This document shows, piece by piece, positions 34,100 to 42,181 of a stretch of 47,235 nt of DNA. Within the stretch, counting starts at the first letter, position 1, and each line of letters opens with the position of its first letter. This DNA comes from Bordetella parapertussis. GTDB taxonomy: Bacteria > Pseudomonadota > Gammaproteobacteria > Burkholderiales > SG8-41. A program made the translations under genes and the position numbers. Under the pieces are notes generated by a model. It ran no database searches. It was not told where the DNA came from and was given only the letters and a program-made list of their open reading frames with translations. The stretch is taken from NCBI GenBank assembly GCA_945906935.1, contig CAMDSO010000018.1, positions 1-47,235 of the forward strand, in the 5' to 3' direction.

Positions 34100-35323
34100 C
34101 TATTTACCTTCTGTTTTTTCGCTCAGTCGATCAACTTGCCACAACGCCGGAAACCATTTGATCCATAGTGCGGCAATCAGCAGTGTGCCCGCACCACCGA
34201 TGACCACTGAAGCGACACTGCCCAGCCAGGCGGCCACCGCGCCAGACTCGAACTGCCCGAGATGGTTCGAGGTGCCGGTGAATATGGAGTTGACCGCAGC
34301 GACGCGGCCGCGCATGCCGTCTGGGGTTTGCAGTTGAACCAGCGAAGTGCGGATGACCACGCTGACCATGTCGGCGGCCCCCAGCACCATCAAAGCGACG
34401 AACGATAAGGGGAAGGAACGCGATACACCAAAGACGATGGTCGCCAGCCCAAAGGCGGCGACCGAGGCAAACATGGTGCGCCCGATATGGCGCTCGAGCG
34501 GCAGGCGCACCATCAGCAGCGAAATCAAGACGGCACCGATGGCCGGTGCGGTGCGCAGCAGGCCCAGTCCGGTCGGTCCGGCGTCGAGGATGTCGCGTGC
34601 GTAGATGGGGAGCAAGGCGGTGGCGCCGCCCAACAGGATGGCGAACAAATCGAGTGAGATCGCGCCGAGTATGACCGGCCGGCTGCGGATAAAAGCAATG
34701 CCACCAAACAGCGAAGCCAGCGTCATGGGTTCGCGCGACGGCAGGGCGGTTTGGGCCAGGCGGATGCTGGACAAAAATGCGCCGGCGCCAAAGAAGCAGA
34801 GTGCAGCGGCCGCATAAGCGGCGACCGGACCGATCAGATAAATCAGGCCGCCCAGTGCAGGCCCGGCGATGATGGCGGCTTTGCGTACACCAGAATTCCA
34901 TGCGATGCATTGCGGCAGCTCGCTGCGTTCCACCAGCGTCGGCATGAGGGCGCGCAGCGCCGGCTGTTGAAACGCATGTGAAGCGCCGAAGGCGGCGGTG
35001 CAGGCGTAGAGCAGTTCAGCGCCCGCGATGCCGCTGAAACTGCCGCCCGCCAGCACCGCAGTGGCGCCGAATTTGACGTATTGGCAGACGGTGGTGATGC
35101 GCCGCCGGTCAAAGTTGTCGGCAACATGACCAGCGACGAGGGCGAGCAGAAACTGTGGCAGGAATTGCGCGAGTCCGATCAGGCCCAGGCTCAACGCGCT
35201 GTGGGTCAGATCGTAGATCTGCCAGCCGACAGCGACGAGGAAAATTTCCTGACCAACGGCGAGCAAGACCTCGGCGATCCAGTAACGCGTGAACGCGGTA
35301 TTGCCCGGCGGCCTGTATCCCAT
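34100..35323 (-). CDS. MFS transporter, EntS-like (MFS_3)
   Basis: A 407-residue membrane protein with about twelve hydrophobic segments. Segment RYWIAEVLLAVGQEIFLVAV starts the first, and AGHVADNFDRRRITTV is the family's cytoplasmic loop between helices 2 and 3. Its order of helices and the QTPDGMRGRVAAVNSIF loop resemble exporters of the enterobactin-exporter (EntS) group. The substrate is unknown. The ATG at 35323 follows the TRAP-receptor stop by 9 bp, so the two are in one operon. Confidence 0.85.
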   Translation of the reverse strand: MGYRPPGNTAFTRYWIAEVLLAVGQEIFLVAVGWQIYDLTHSALSLGLIGLAQFLPQFLLALVAGHVADNFDRRRITTVCQYVKFGATAVLAGGSFSGIAGAELLYACTAAFGASHAFQQPALRALMPTLVERSELPQCIAWNSGVRKAAIIAGPALGGLIYLIGPVAAYAAAALCFFGAGAFLSSIRLAQTALPSREPMTLASLFGGIAFIRSRPVILGAISLDLFAILLGGATALLPIYARDILDAGPTGLGLLRTAPAIGAVLISLLMVRLPLERHIGRTMFASVAAFGLATIVFGVSRSFPLSFVALMVLGAADMVSVVIRTSLVQLQTPDGMRGRVAAVNSIFTGTSNHLGQFESGAVAAWLGSVASVVIGGAGTLLIAALWIKWFPALWQVDRLSEKTEGK

Positions 35324-35332
35324 CAAACGCGG

Positions 35333-36250
35333 TCAACCATGCAAGGCGGCATACGCATCCGGAAAGCGCGTGCGCGCTTCGTCATGCAGCGGTTTAACTG
35401 CGGCGACAAATCCGGCGCGCTCTTCCGCGGTCAGGCGGATCACCGTGCCGCCGGCGTTAATGATGGCTTGTTCGGCGATTGCTTCTTCGCGCACCGCCAG
35501 CTCGCGCTGCAGTATGACGGCTGCGCGAACGGCCGCCAGCATGGCGTCCTGTAATTCCGCCGGCCAGCTCTCGAACGAGGCGCGATGACAGTAAATGCCG
35601 CGCGATAAATAGCTGTGACCGGTGAGAGTGTGAAATTTGTGTACGCGATGCACGCCGTAATCAACCGTGTTGGCGAGCGGGTTCTCCTGTGCGTCGAGGC
35701 TGCCGGCACTGATTTGTTCAATCGCCGGTTTGAGATCCATGATGCGCGGCTCTGCGCCGAGCAGTTCATAGGTGCGTGCATGCATCCGGCTGGGCAGCGA
35801 ACGGATCGACAGGCCTTGCATGTCTTCCGGCCGGCGCAACGGGCGCAGACGATTGGACACGTGACGGTAACCGTTCTCGAAATAGCCGCGCATTTTGTAA
35901 GTGGGTACACCTTGTTCGATCACACGGCTCATATAGGCACCGAATGCGCCGTCCATCGCCGCGCGCGCGGCGTCGAGGCTGTTGAACAGAAAGGGCAGGT
36001 CGGCGAACTCGAGTTCGGGCACGCGCTCGGTCAGATAACTGGTCGATTGATAGGCCAGCGTAAGCAGGCCGCGTTCGCTCATCCACAGCACTTCTTCGCC
36101 CTTGTAGCCGAAGTCCATAATGTTCCAGACGTAGCGGATATCAAGCGCAACGCCAAAATGTTGTAGCAGCCGTTCGCCGATGAATTTCAGCGCGCGGCTA
36201 TGCGTGGTGGTCGGCGGCCCGTAGCCGCCCATGACAATTTGTGTGGTCAT
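35333..36250 (-). CDS. DctP-type TRAP substrate-binding protein without signal peptide
   Basis: A 305-residue protein matching TRAP receptors: MGGYGPPTTTHSRALKFIGE at the start, LPFLFNSLDAARAAMDG, the conserved IRSLPSRMHARTYELLGAEP (with the ligand-binding Arg region) and AQENPLANTVDYGVHRVHKF. Normally these are exported, but the coding region starts directly at the mature fold, and upstream DNA holds the amidohydrolase end with no in-frame signal. DctQ and DctM subunits are absent. It may act in the cytoplasm or be disabled for transport. It is in an operon with the amidohydrolase and MFS genes. Confidence 0.82.
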   Translation of the reverse strand: MTTQIVMGGYGPPTTTHSRALKFIGERLLQHFGVALDIRYVWNIMDFGYKGEEVLWMSERGLLTLAYQSTSYLTERVPELEFADLPFLFNSLDAARAAMDGAFGAYMSRVIEQGVPTYKMRGYFENGYRHVSNRLRPLRRPEDMQGLSIRSLPSRMHARTYELLGAEPRIMDLKPAIEQISAGSLDAQENPLANTVDYGVHRVHKFHTLTGHSYLSRGIYCHRASFESWPAELQDAMLAAVRAAVILQRELAVREEAIAEQAIINAGGTVIRLTAEERAGFVAAVKPLHDEARTRFPDAYAALHG

Positions 36251-36292
36251 CGTGGTGTTCCGTGTCAGGCGGGTTTCTCAGGGGCAGGCACT

Positions 36293-37222
36293 TTATTCCA
36301 GACCGTAGAGGAATTGGGCGTTTTTCCATGCCACTTTTTCAGCAGTGCCGGGCGTCAGATTGGCGAGCAGGCCGCTGCGTATGCTGCGTGCGGTAGTCTC
36401 GTAATCAGCCCAGTTGGAGACGTCGTCGATGCCGGCGATAAAGCGCTCTGGATAGTCTTCGATCAGGCGCTTCCAATCACCGTTCAGACGGCTGGCGTCG
36501 AAAATCATCCGCTGCATCATGCGCGGTTTGAGCTGCGGCGGGCTGCGATAAGACAAGTCGCAAAAAATATTCGGATTGTTTTGCAGCACTTCACGAATCT
36601 CGGCGGGTGGGGCGAGCACGCCGCAATGAGAAAGGATCAGCCGCGCTTCGCGATTGGAGGCCGCCAGCGACAGCAGTTCGCGCGCGGTGTCACCACTCCA
36701 CTCGGCGTGTACGTTGAGCGGTCGCTGATATTTGCCGGCCAGGTCGAATAACGCTTTGAGCGTCGGCGCGTCGCCGCGTATCTTGTGATAGACGCGCTCG
36801 TTTGCCGCGCTATTGAGTGTGTTGACGTGGATTTCACCGATCGCCCGCGCGCCACGCTCGCGCAAATCGGTTTCGATCGCTGTTAGGCGCGCTTTGAACG
36901 CCGGACTGTCGGCGTTCTCAAGGGCCGCCACACCGCCATCCTGTTTGAGCGAAAGCCACTGCGTTTGCCCGGTCGTGCGGATATAGCGCGGACCAAGTGC
37001 CGTGGCGACTTCTTCGTTGCGCTGTGGCCCACCGAGCGCAGCGGCGCCGCCTGCGGCGCGTATGCCATGGCGGTCCATCGCCTGCAGTAATTCGGCGGTG
37101 TCCATGTAAGGCATGACGTGGAAATGCGCGTCAATCAAAGGCAGCACTGGTTCGGCGCTGAGCGCGCCGCCACTATATACGCCGCAGACAAGAATAGCGG
37201 CGTGTAAAAGTTTGTTGCGCAT
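36293..37222 (-). CDS. Exported amidohydrolase (amidohydrolase_2 type)
   Basis: A 309-residue metal-dependent hydrolase with a signal peptide (RNKLLHAAILVCGVYSGGAL). The first metal site DAHFH is at 31-35, further histidines occur in IGEIHVNTLNS, PLNVHAEWSG and LILSHCGVLAPP, and the last Asp in FIAGIDDVSNWAD. These fit the TIM-barrel metal centre of decarboxylase/lactonase-type amidohydrolases. It is probably periplasmic. It may process the ligand of the TRAP receptor encoded 42 bp downstream, but that is only context. Confidence 0.84.
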   Translation of the reverse strand: MRNKLLHAAILVCGVYSGGALSAEPVLPLIDAHFHVMPYMDTAELLQAMDRHGIRAAGGAAALGGPQRNEEVATALGPRYIRTTGQTQWLSLKQDGGVAALENADSPAFKARLTAIETDLRERGARAIGEIHVNTLNSAANERVYHKIRGDAPTLKALFDLAGKYQRPLNVHAEWSGDTARELLSLAASNREARLILSHCGVLAPPAEIREVLQNNPNIFCDLSYRSPPQLKPRMMQRMIFDASRLNGDWKRLIEDYPERFIAGIDDVSNWADYETTARSIRSGLLANLTPGTAEKVAWKNAQFLYGLE

Positions 37223-37259
37223 ACGGGTTTACCGCTTTCGCTAAAGACTGCTGTAAAAA

Positions 37260-37697
37260 TCAGTGTGCGGCGAGGATGTCCTGCAGCCCGCGCATGGCGA
37301 GGTAATAGCCAAAGAGGCCAAAGCCGGTGACCACGCCGCGAGTAGCGCGCGCGACCTCGGAGTCGCGACCGCGTCGCGCCGGGTTTGAAATATGCAGCTC
37401 GATCACCGGGAATTTGACCTGTGCGATCGCCGCTACCAGCGCCGGATAACCGGTGGTATAGCCGGCCGGATTAATGATCGCCGCAGCGATATCGCCGGCA
37501 TCAAAGGCGGCGTAAAACTTGTTGATGACCTCACCCTCAATGTTGGAGTGGAAGATCTCGACGTCATAGCCCAGTTCCTTCGCATAGCGGCGGATATGTT
37601 CGTCGTACTCCGGCAGCAGCATCTTGCCGAATACTTCGATCTGCGATTTGCCGCGCATATTCATGCCGGCGCCGTGAATTACCAGGAGTTTTGGCAT
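37260..37697 (-). CDS. Type II 3-dehydroquinate dehydratase-like (AroQ-like) protein
   Basis: A 145-residue protein aligned with AroQ over its whole length: VIHGAGMNMRG for ILNGPNLNLLG, FHSNIEGEVINK for QSNHEGELID, IINPAGYTTGYPAL for INPGAYTHTSVAL, and ELHISNPARR keeping the active-site His-x-SN. The lid segment reads GKSQIEVFG where true enzymes have R-x-P-x-x-YG, so the catalytic Tyr is Phe and the Arg is missing. It may be a paralogue with another substrate rather than a shikimate enzyme. It is upstream of the amidohydrolase gene, 37 bp away. Confidence 0.82.
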   Translation of the reverse strand: MPKLLVIHGAGMNMRGKSQIEVFGKMLLPEYDEHIRRYAKELGYDVEIFHSNIEGEVINKFYAAFDAGDIAAAIINPAGYTTGYPALVAAIAQVKFPVIELHISNPARRGRDSEVARATRGVVTGFGLFGYYLAMRGLQDILAAH

Positions 37698-37919
37698 GGC
37701 CAGTCCTTTGTGCGATGAGTTGTTTTAGAAGGGAGGGTGTCGAGCCGCCGAGTTTACAGAAGCGCGCCCGCCAGCGCGATGTTTTCACCCGTCCTTGTGC
37801 GTGTCTGTGGGTTCACCACCGCAGGTGCAGTTAACACCGGCACAACCGGCGAACGCACAGCTTCGCATGCGATTAGAATAACGGCTCGCATTTTTAAAAC
37901 CATTTTCGGAGAGAACACT

Positions 37920-38801
37920 ATGAAGCATCGCGTTGGGATCGTAGGTGTCGGTTTGATGGGTGGCTGGCTGGCGCGGCATCTGCTGGCGGCGGGTTATTCG
38001 GTGATTGCACATGACCTTGATCCGGCCAAGGTCGATGCGCTGGTGGAGGCTGGGGCCAAAAAAGCCGCCGCGCCTGATCAAATCGCAGCACAGGTTGATG
38101 TCATCATCCTCTCGTTGCCTACTTCGAAAATCGTCGACGACGTGGTGCGTAATTCGCTGAAACTGTTTGAGACCGGACGCAAGGGGCTCATTCTGCTGGA
38201 CGCCTCGACCGCCGACCCGATGCAATCCAAGGCGCTCGCCGCCGAACTCGAGGCGAAGGGCGTGGAGATGGCCGATTGCACCATCAGCGGCACCAGTGCG
38301 ATGGCCAAAGTCAAAGACACGGTCTTCATGTTCGGCGGCAAAAAAGAAATTTACGACGCGGTCGTTCCGCTGTTTGAAGCGATGGGTCGCGAATGGGTTT
38401 ACATGGGCGCGCATGGCAACGGCGCGACTATCAAGCTGGTCGTCAACCTCGTGCTTGCGTTGAACCGCATGGCGCTGGCCGAAGGCCTGACGCTGGCGAA
38501 GAAGGCCGGTCTTGATGCGGCACAGACGCTGGAGGTGTTGAAAAAATCCGCCGCCGGTTCGAAGTGTATGGACCAGAAGGGCAAATACATGGTCGAGGAG
38601 AACTACCTGCCGCCGATCGGCCACCTTGGGATTCATTACAAGGATGTGCGCCTGATGCTGGCCCTCGGTGCCAGTCTCGACTGTCCGCTGCCGCTGCTGG
38701 CGATCAACGCGCAGGCGCTGGCTTCGCAGATGTCGAAAGGACGTGGCGACTGGGACAGCTCGGCGGTCATGCAGTTCTACAAGGAACTAGCCAACCTTTA
38801 G
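37920..38801 (+). CDS. 3-hydroxyisobutyrate-dehydrogenase-family oxidoreductase
   Basis: A 293-residue NAD(P)-dependent beta-hydroxyacid dehydrogenase. The Rossmann motif is VGIVGVGLMGGWLARHLL, the substrate loop is DCTISGTSAMAKVKD (family: D-x-PVSGG-x-x-GA), and the catalytic Lys is in GNGATIKLVVNLVLA. The substrate loop differs from the usual PVSGG, which implies an unusual substrate. The start at 37920 has GGAGAGAA upstream; the frame is open earlier but without a domain. It is divergent from the AroQ-like gene. Confidence 0.9.
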   Translation: MKHRVGIVGVGLMGGWLARHLLAAGYSVIAHDLDPAKVDALVEAGAKKAAAPDQIAAQVDVIILSLPTSKIVDDVVRNSLKLFETGRKGLILLDASTADPMQSKALAAELEAKGVEMADCTISGTSAMAKVKDTVFMFGGKKEIYDAVVPLFEAMGREWVYMGAHGNGATIKLVVNLVLALNRMALAEGLTLAKKAGLDAAQTLEVLKKSAAGSKCMDQKGKYMVEENYLPPIGHLGIHYKDVRLMLALGASLDCPLPLLAINAQALASQMSKGRGDWDSSAVMQFYKELANL

Positions 38802-38912
38802 GTCGTTGCAGGCCAGCGGCTGGCGCTGCTTTTTAAACGCGCCAGCTGCCGGCTTTGTTTCACTTCACTGTAATTATCGCCGCCCATCGCGGCTCGAACG
38901 GATAATTTCCTG

Positions 38913-39563
38913 ATGGGGCTACTCAAGTCATTCCTTGGTTTTCATTTGAAACCACGCCCCGTTTTGGAGGTTGAAGCGAGCGACGCATTGCCTACGCGTG
39001 AACGGCGGATTCTTGACTGGGTGGATCAAGGCATGCCAGTTCCGCCGCCCCACGTTGTCAAACAGGCGGTAGTGCTGGCTTACGCCCAACGCTTCGGCAC
39101 CACTACGCTAGTGGAGACAGGCACTTATTTCGGCGCGATGGTCGAGGCCATGCACGACCACTTCGAACATATTTATTCAATCGAGCTCAGCGAGGCTTTG
39201 TTTGCCCGCGCGCAGGCGCGTTTTCACGGACTGTCCGGCATCACACTGATTCAGGGCGACAGCGCGCGCGAGATCGCGAGGGTGCTACCGCAATTGAAGG
39301 TGCCGACCTTGTTCTGGCTCGACGGTCATTGGTCGGACGGCGTGACTGCGCACGGTGATACGAATACGCCGGTGCGCGAGGAACTCGCAGCCATCCTGGC
39401 CGCCCCTGATTTGTCGCATGTCATTTTGATTGATGACGCACGTGAATTCGGCGTTGATCTCTCTTATCCGACGATTGAAGAGCTGCGCCAAATGGTGGCT
39501 GCGCAGCGACCGCATCTGCGGCTGTCGGTAGACGCGGACATCATACGTATCTATCCAGCTTGA
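38913..39563 (+). CDS. Class I SAM-dependent methyltransferase-like protein
   Basis: A 216-residue protein with a methyltransferase-type Rossmann core: TLVETGTYFGAMVEAM (motif I, E-T-G-x-x-x-G), IYSIELSEALFARA (motif II acid), ITLIQGDSAREIARVL, and TLFWLDGHWSDG. This resembles the Methyltransf_24 group. The target is unknown. It follows the dehydrogenase gene by 112 bp and may have its own promoter. The 255 bp after it, to the next gene, hold no feature I can support; a 51-codon reverse frame there (from 39785) looks incidental. Confidence 0.72.
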   Translation: MGLLKSFLGFHLKPRPVLEVEASDALPTRERRILDWVDQGMPVPPPHVVKQAVVLAYAQRFGTTTLVETGTYFGAMVEAMHDHFEHIYSIELSEALFARAQARFHGLSGITLIQGDSAREIARVLPQLKVPTLFWLDGHWSDGVTAHGDTNTPVREELAAILAAPDLSHVILIDDAREFGVDLSYPTIEELRQMVAAQRPHLRLSVDADIIRIYPA

Positions 39564-39818
39564 TTCTCCTACGCGCGGTAATTTGACCGGCCGCTCTGCG
39601 GAGTGGTGAGTGCCTGGATACGGCGCGTTTTAGACTGGCGGTGGACTCATGTCAGCCCGGTCTGAAAGATGTCGTCTGTTGCAGAAAATAAAACATTCGC
39701 CGTAACGCCTATCGCCGTTTCGATACTCGGCCATGATATGAGTCAAGTGTGCATCGACTGCGTTTGTTAAAATCGTCGGTGCCATGCAAACACCTTTCAG
39801 TATCGATCCGAAGCCGCG

Positions 39819-41048
39819 ATGAGCACGGCGCCCCGTGCCGTCCCGGGAGCCAGTTTGTCGCGTCATGCTGCGACCACCGTCTCGCTGGTTTTTCTGTGTA
39901 ATTGCGTCAATGCGTTGTCGGTTGGCGGCATTGCGCTGTTTCTGCCGCTGATACGCGGTGACCTGAACATCAGCTTTACGCAAGCCGGGATGTTGTCGGT
40001 GGCGGCTACCGCGACCTATGCGCTTGGCCAGATTCCGGCAGGTTTTCTGACCGACCGTTTCGGACCGAAGCGGCTCTTCTTTATCGGTGTGATCGGTTCG
40101 ACGGCATTCATGTTGCAATTCGGCATGGTCGGCAGTTTTGAGCAAGCGCTGGTCAACCAGATGCTCACGGGCACCTTCCGCGCATTTATGTTCGCGCCGG
40201 GGCTGACCTTGCTGGCGTCCTGGTTTCCACCCGAGCGGCGGGCGACTGCGATGGGTCTCTACATCGCTGGTAATTTCACCGGCAACATTATCCTCTCGCT
40301 GATCGGCCCGCTAATGGTGGCCTCGCATACCTGGCGTTTTCCATTCATGGTGTTTTCGCTGGCCGGCATCGCGACAGCGGTATTGTTTTTGATTTTCGGC
40401 AAAGAGCCGGTGCGCCACGCCTCGCGTGATCCGATCAAGCTGCATGATCTCCTGGAGTTGCGGCGCCACCCTATCATCTGGTTGACGAGCGCGCTGCAAA
40501 TCATTCGCATGGGGCCGGTGGTTGGTATCAGTTTCTGGCTGCCGTCGTTTCTGGTGGCTGATCGCGGACTCACCTTGCAAACAGCCGGTCTGGTGGCGGC
40601 GATGGGCGCAGCACTCAGTGCACCTTCGAATGCTTTGGGCGGTTACGTTTCCGATCGTCTGAATAATCCGCCGCTGGTGATCGGTGGCGCCCTGGCCATC
40701 CTCGCCACCACCGCCTTCCTGCTGGTGCAAATCCAGTCACTGCCGTTGCTGCTAGTAGTGATTGCGGTCAATTCGATTTTCGCGCAGTTTTATTTCGGCC
40801 CGCTGTTCCTCGTGCCGGTCGAGGTGCTCGGGCAGCGTACCGCGGGTATTGTTACCGGTTTTTGCAATTTGTTTGCAAACATTGGCTCGGTGGCGTTTGC
40901 TTATGCGCTGGGTGTGATCAAGGATCGCACCGGTTCGTTTGCATGGGGTTTTGGTGTCATCTGCATAGCCTGCGTGATCGGTGTCGGCTTGAGCTTCGTA
41001 CTGGCGGGTATGCGCCACCGCGCGCTCGATGCCAAAGCAACCGCCTGA
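39819..41048 (+). CDS. MFS transporter (organic anion type)
   Basis: A 409-residue protein with about twelve membrane segments; first helices from VSLVFLCNCVNALSVGGIAL, then PAGFLTDRFGPKRLFFIG (the MFS loop 2-3 motif G-x-x-x-D-R-x-G-x-R) and SWFPPERRATAMGLY, which recurs in the anion:cation symporter and nitrate/oxalate-type groups. The substrate is probably a carboxylate, by family. It precedes the Bug-selenoprotein pair on the same strand with a 107-bp gap, so it may be part of that unit. Confidence 0.87.
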   Translation: MSTAPRAVPGASLSRHAATTVSLVFLCNCVNALSVGGIALFLPLIRGDLNISFTQAGMLSVAATATYALGQIPAGFLTDRFGPKRLFFIGVIGSTAFMLQFGMVGSFEQALVNQMLTGTFRAFMFAPGLTLLASWFPPERRATAMGLYIAGNFTGNIILSLIGPLMVASHTWRFPFMVFSLAGIATAVLFLIFGKEPVRHASRDPIKLHDLLELRRHPIIWLTSALQIIRMGPVVGISFWLPSFLVADRGLTLQTAGLVAAMGAALSAPSNALGGYVSDRLNNPPLVIGGALAILATTAFLLVQIQSLPLLLVVIAVNSIFAQFYFGPLFLVPVEVLGQRTAGIVTGFCNLFANIGSVAFAYALGVIKDRTGSFAWGFGVICIACVIGVGLSFVLAGMRHRALDAKATA

Positions 41049-41155
41049 TCAGTCTTTACAACGAGGCGCTGCTGGTTTAAGTTCGAACGATCCATGCAAG
41101 CACTTCGTACGCTGCAACAAGACGGCAAGCAACGTGACATTCAGCAGGAGGAATA

Positions 41156-42127
41156 ATGAAGCAGTGGCAACCGTGTGCCCGTCTTGTGGCGGTGATGTTG
41201 CTCGTCTGTACGTGGCCGGTAGCTGCGCAGACGTATCCGGCGAAGGTCGTGCGTTATCTCGTCAATGACGGTGCCGGCAGCGGTGGAGATATCGTCGGTC
41301 GTGTGGTGGCGGCGGGGCTCGCAGAAGCCTTCGGGCAGCAGGTGATTGTCGATAACCGGCCGGGTGCCGGTGGACGCATTGGTGCAGAAATAGTCGCGAA
41401 AGGCGCGATCGACGGTTATACGCTGCTGCACATGAGCTCCAACCTCACCGCCAACGAGAGCCTCTACAAAAACAATCCGTATGACCTGATCAATGATTTC
41501 GCACCAATCACGCAGATTGCGCTCGCCCCTTTCGTCGTCATCGTGCATCCGTCGATGCCGGTGAAAAACATCGCAGATCTGACTGCGCTGGCACGCGCCA
41601 AGCCGGACGCGATCAACTATGCCTCGGCCGGCACCGGCTCGCGTTCCTTCGTTGATACCGCGATTTACGCCGGCATGGTCAAAGTGAAAATGGTACACGT
41701 GCCGTTCAAGGGTGGCGGCGAGGCATTGACCTCGGTGCTCTCGGGCGAAACGCCGCTGATGTTCGCGCCGGTGGCGACTGCGTTGTCCTATATCCGCGCT
41801 AACCGCGTGCGCGCCATTGCCGTGACCACCGCAAACCGTTTGCCGCTGCTGTCCGAACTGCCGACGGTTGCTGAATCGGGTGTGAAGGGATATGCCTCGG
41901 CGCACTGGTTTGGTTTGCTGATGGCGGCAAAGACGCCGAAGGAGATTACGGCCACCGTGCAGCGTGCGGTGGTGAGTGCGCTGGGCAAGCCAGACATCAT
42001 CAAGCGTATCAATGATCTGGGCTGCATACCGGTGGGTAACACGCCGGAAGAGTTCGGCGCTTTTCTCAAGACCGACGTCAAGGTGCTCGCCGCGGTGTTT
42101 AAGGCGAACGGCGTCACGGCGAATTGA
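41156..42127 (+). CDS. Bug/TctC-family receptor upstream of the selenoprotein
   Basis: A 323-residue receptor with signal KQWQPCARLVAVMLLVCTWP, loop NDGAGSGGDIVGRVVA, NRPGAGG, and VPFKGGGEALTSVLSGE (Phe for Tyr). A strong site AGGAGGA precedes the ATG. The selenoprotein gene starts 54 bp after its stop on the same strand, so the two very likely share a transcript. This suggests that the receptor supplies the substrate handled by that protein. Confidence 0.93.
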   Translation: MKQWQPCARLVAVMLLVCTWPVAAQTYPAKVVRYLVNDGAGSGGDIVGRVVAAGLAEAFGQQVIVDNRPGAGGRIGAEIVAKGAIDGYTLLHMSSNLTANESLYKNNPYDLINDFAPITQIALAPFVVIVHPSMPVKNIADLTALARAKPDAINYASAGTGSRSFVDTAIYAGMVKVKMVHVPFKGGGEALTSVLSGETPLMFAPVATALSYIRANRVRAIAVTTANRLPLLSELPTVAESGVKGYASAHWFGLLMAAKTPKEITATVQRAVVSALGKPDIIKRINDLGCIPVGNTPEEFGAFLKTDVKVLAAVFKANGVTAN

Positions 42128-42181
42128 AAAACATCCAAACTAACATCGAGCCCGGCAGTGCTCTGAATCGGAGAACAATCC

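Noticed and set aside
39630-39785. A 51-codon reverse frame starting MAPTILTNAVDAHL
   Set aside because: No ribosome site or homology that I recognise, and part of a longer shadow frame; possible but not supported.
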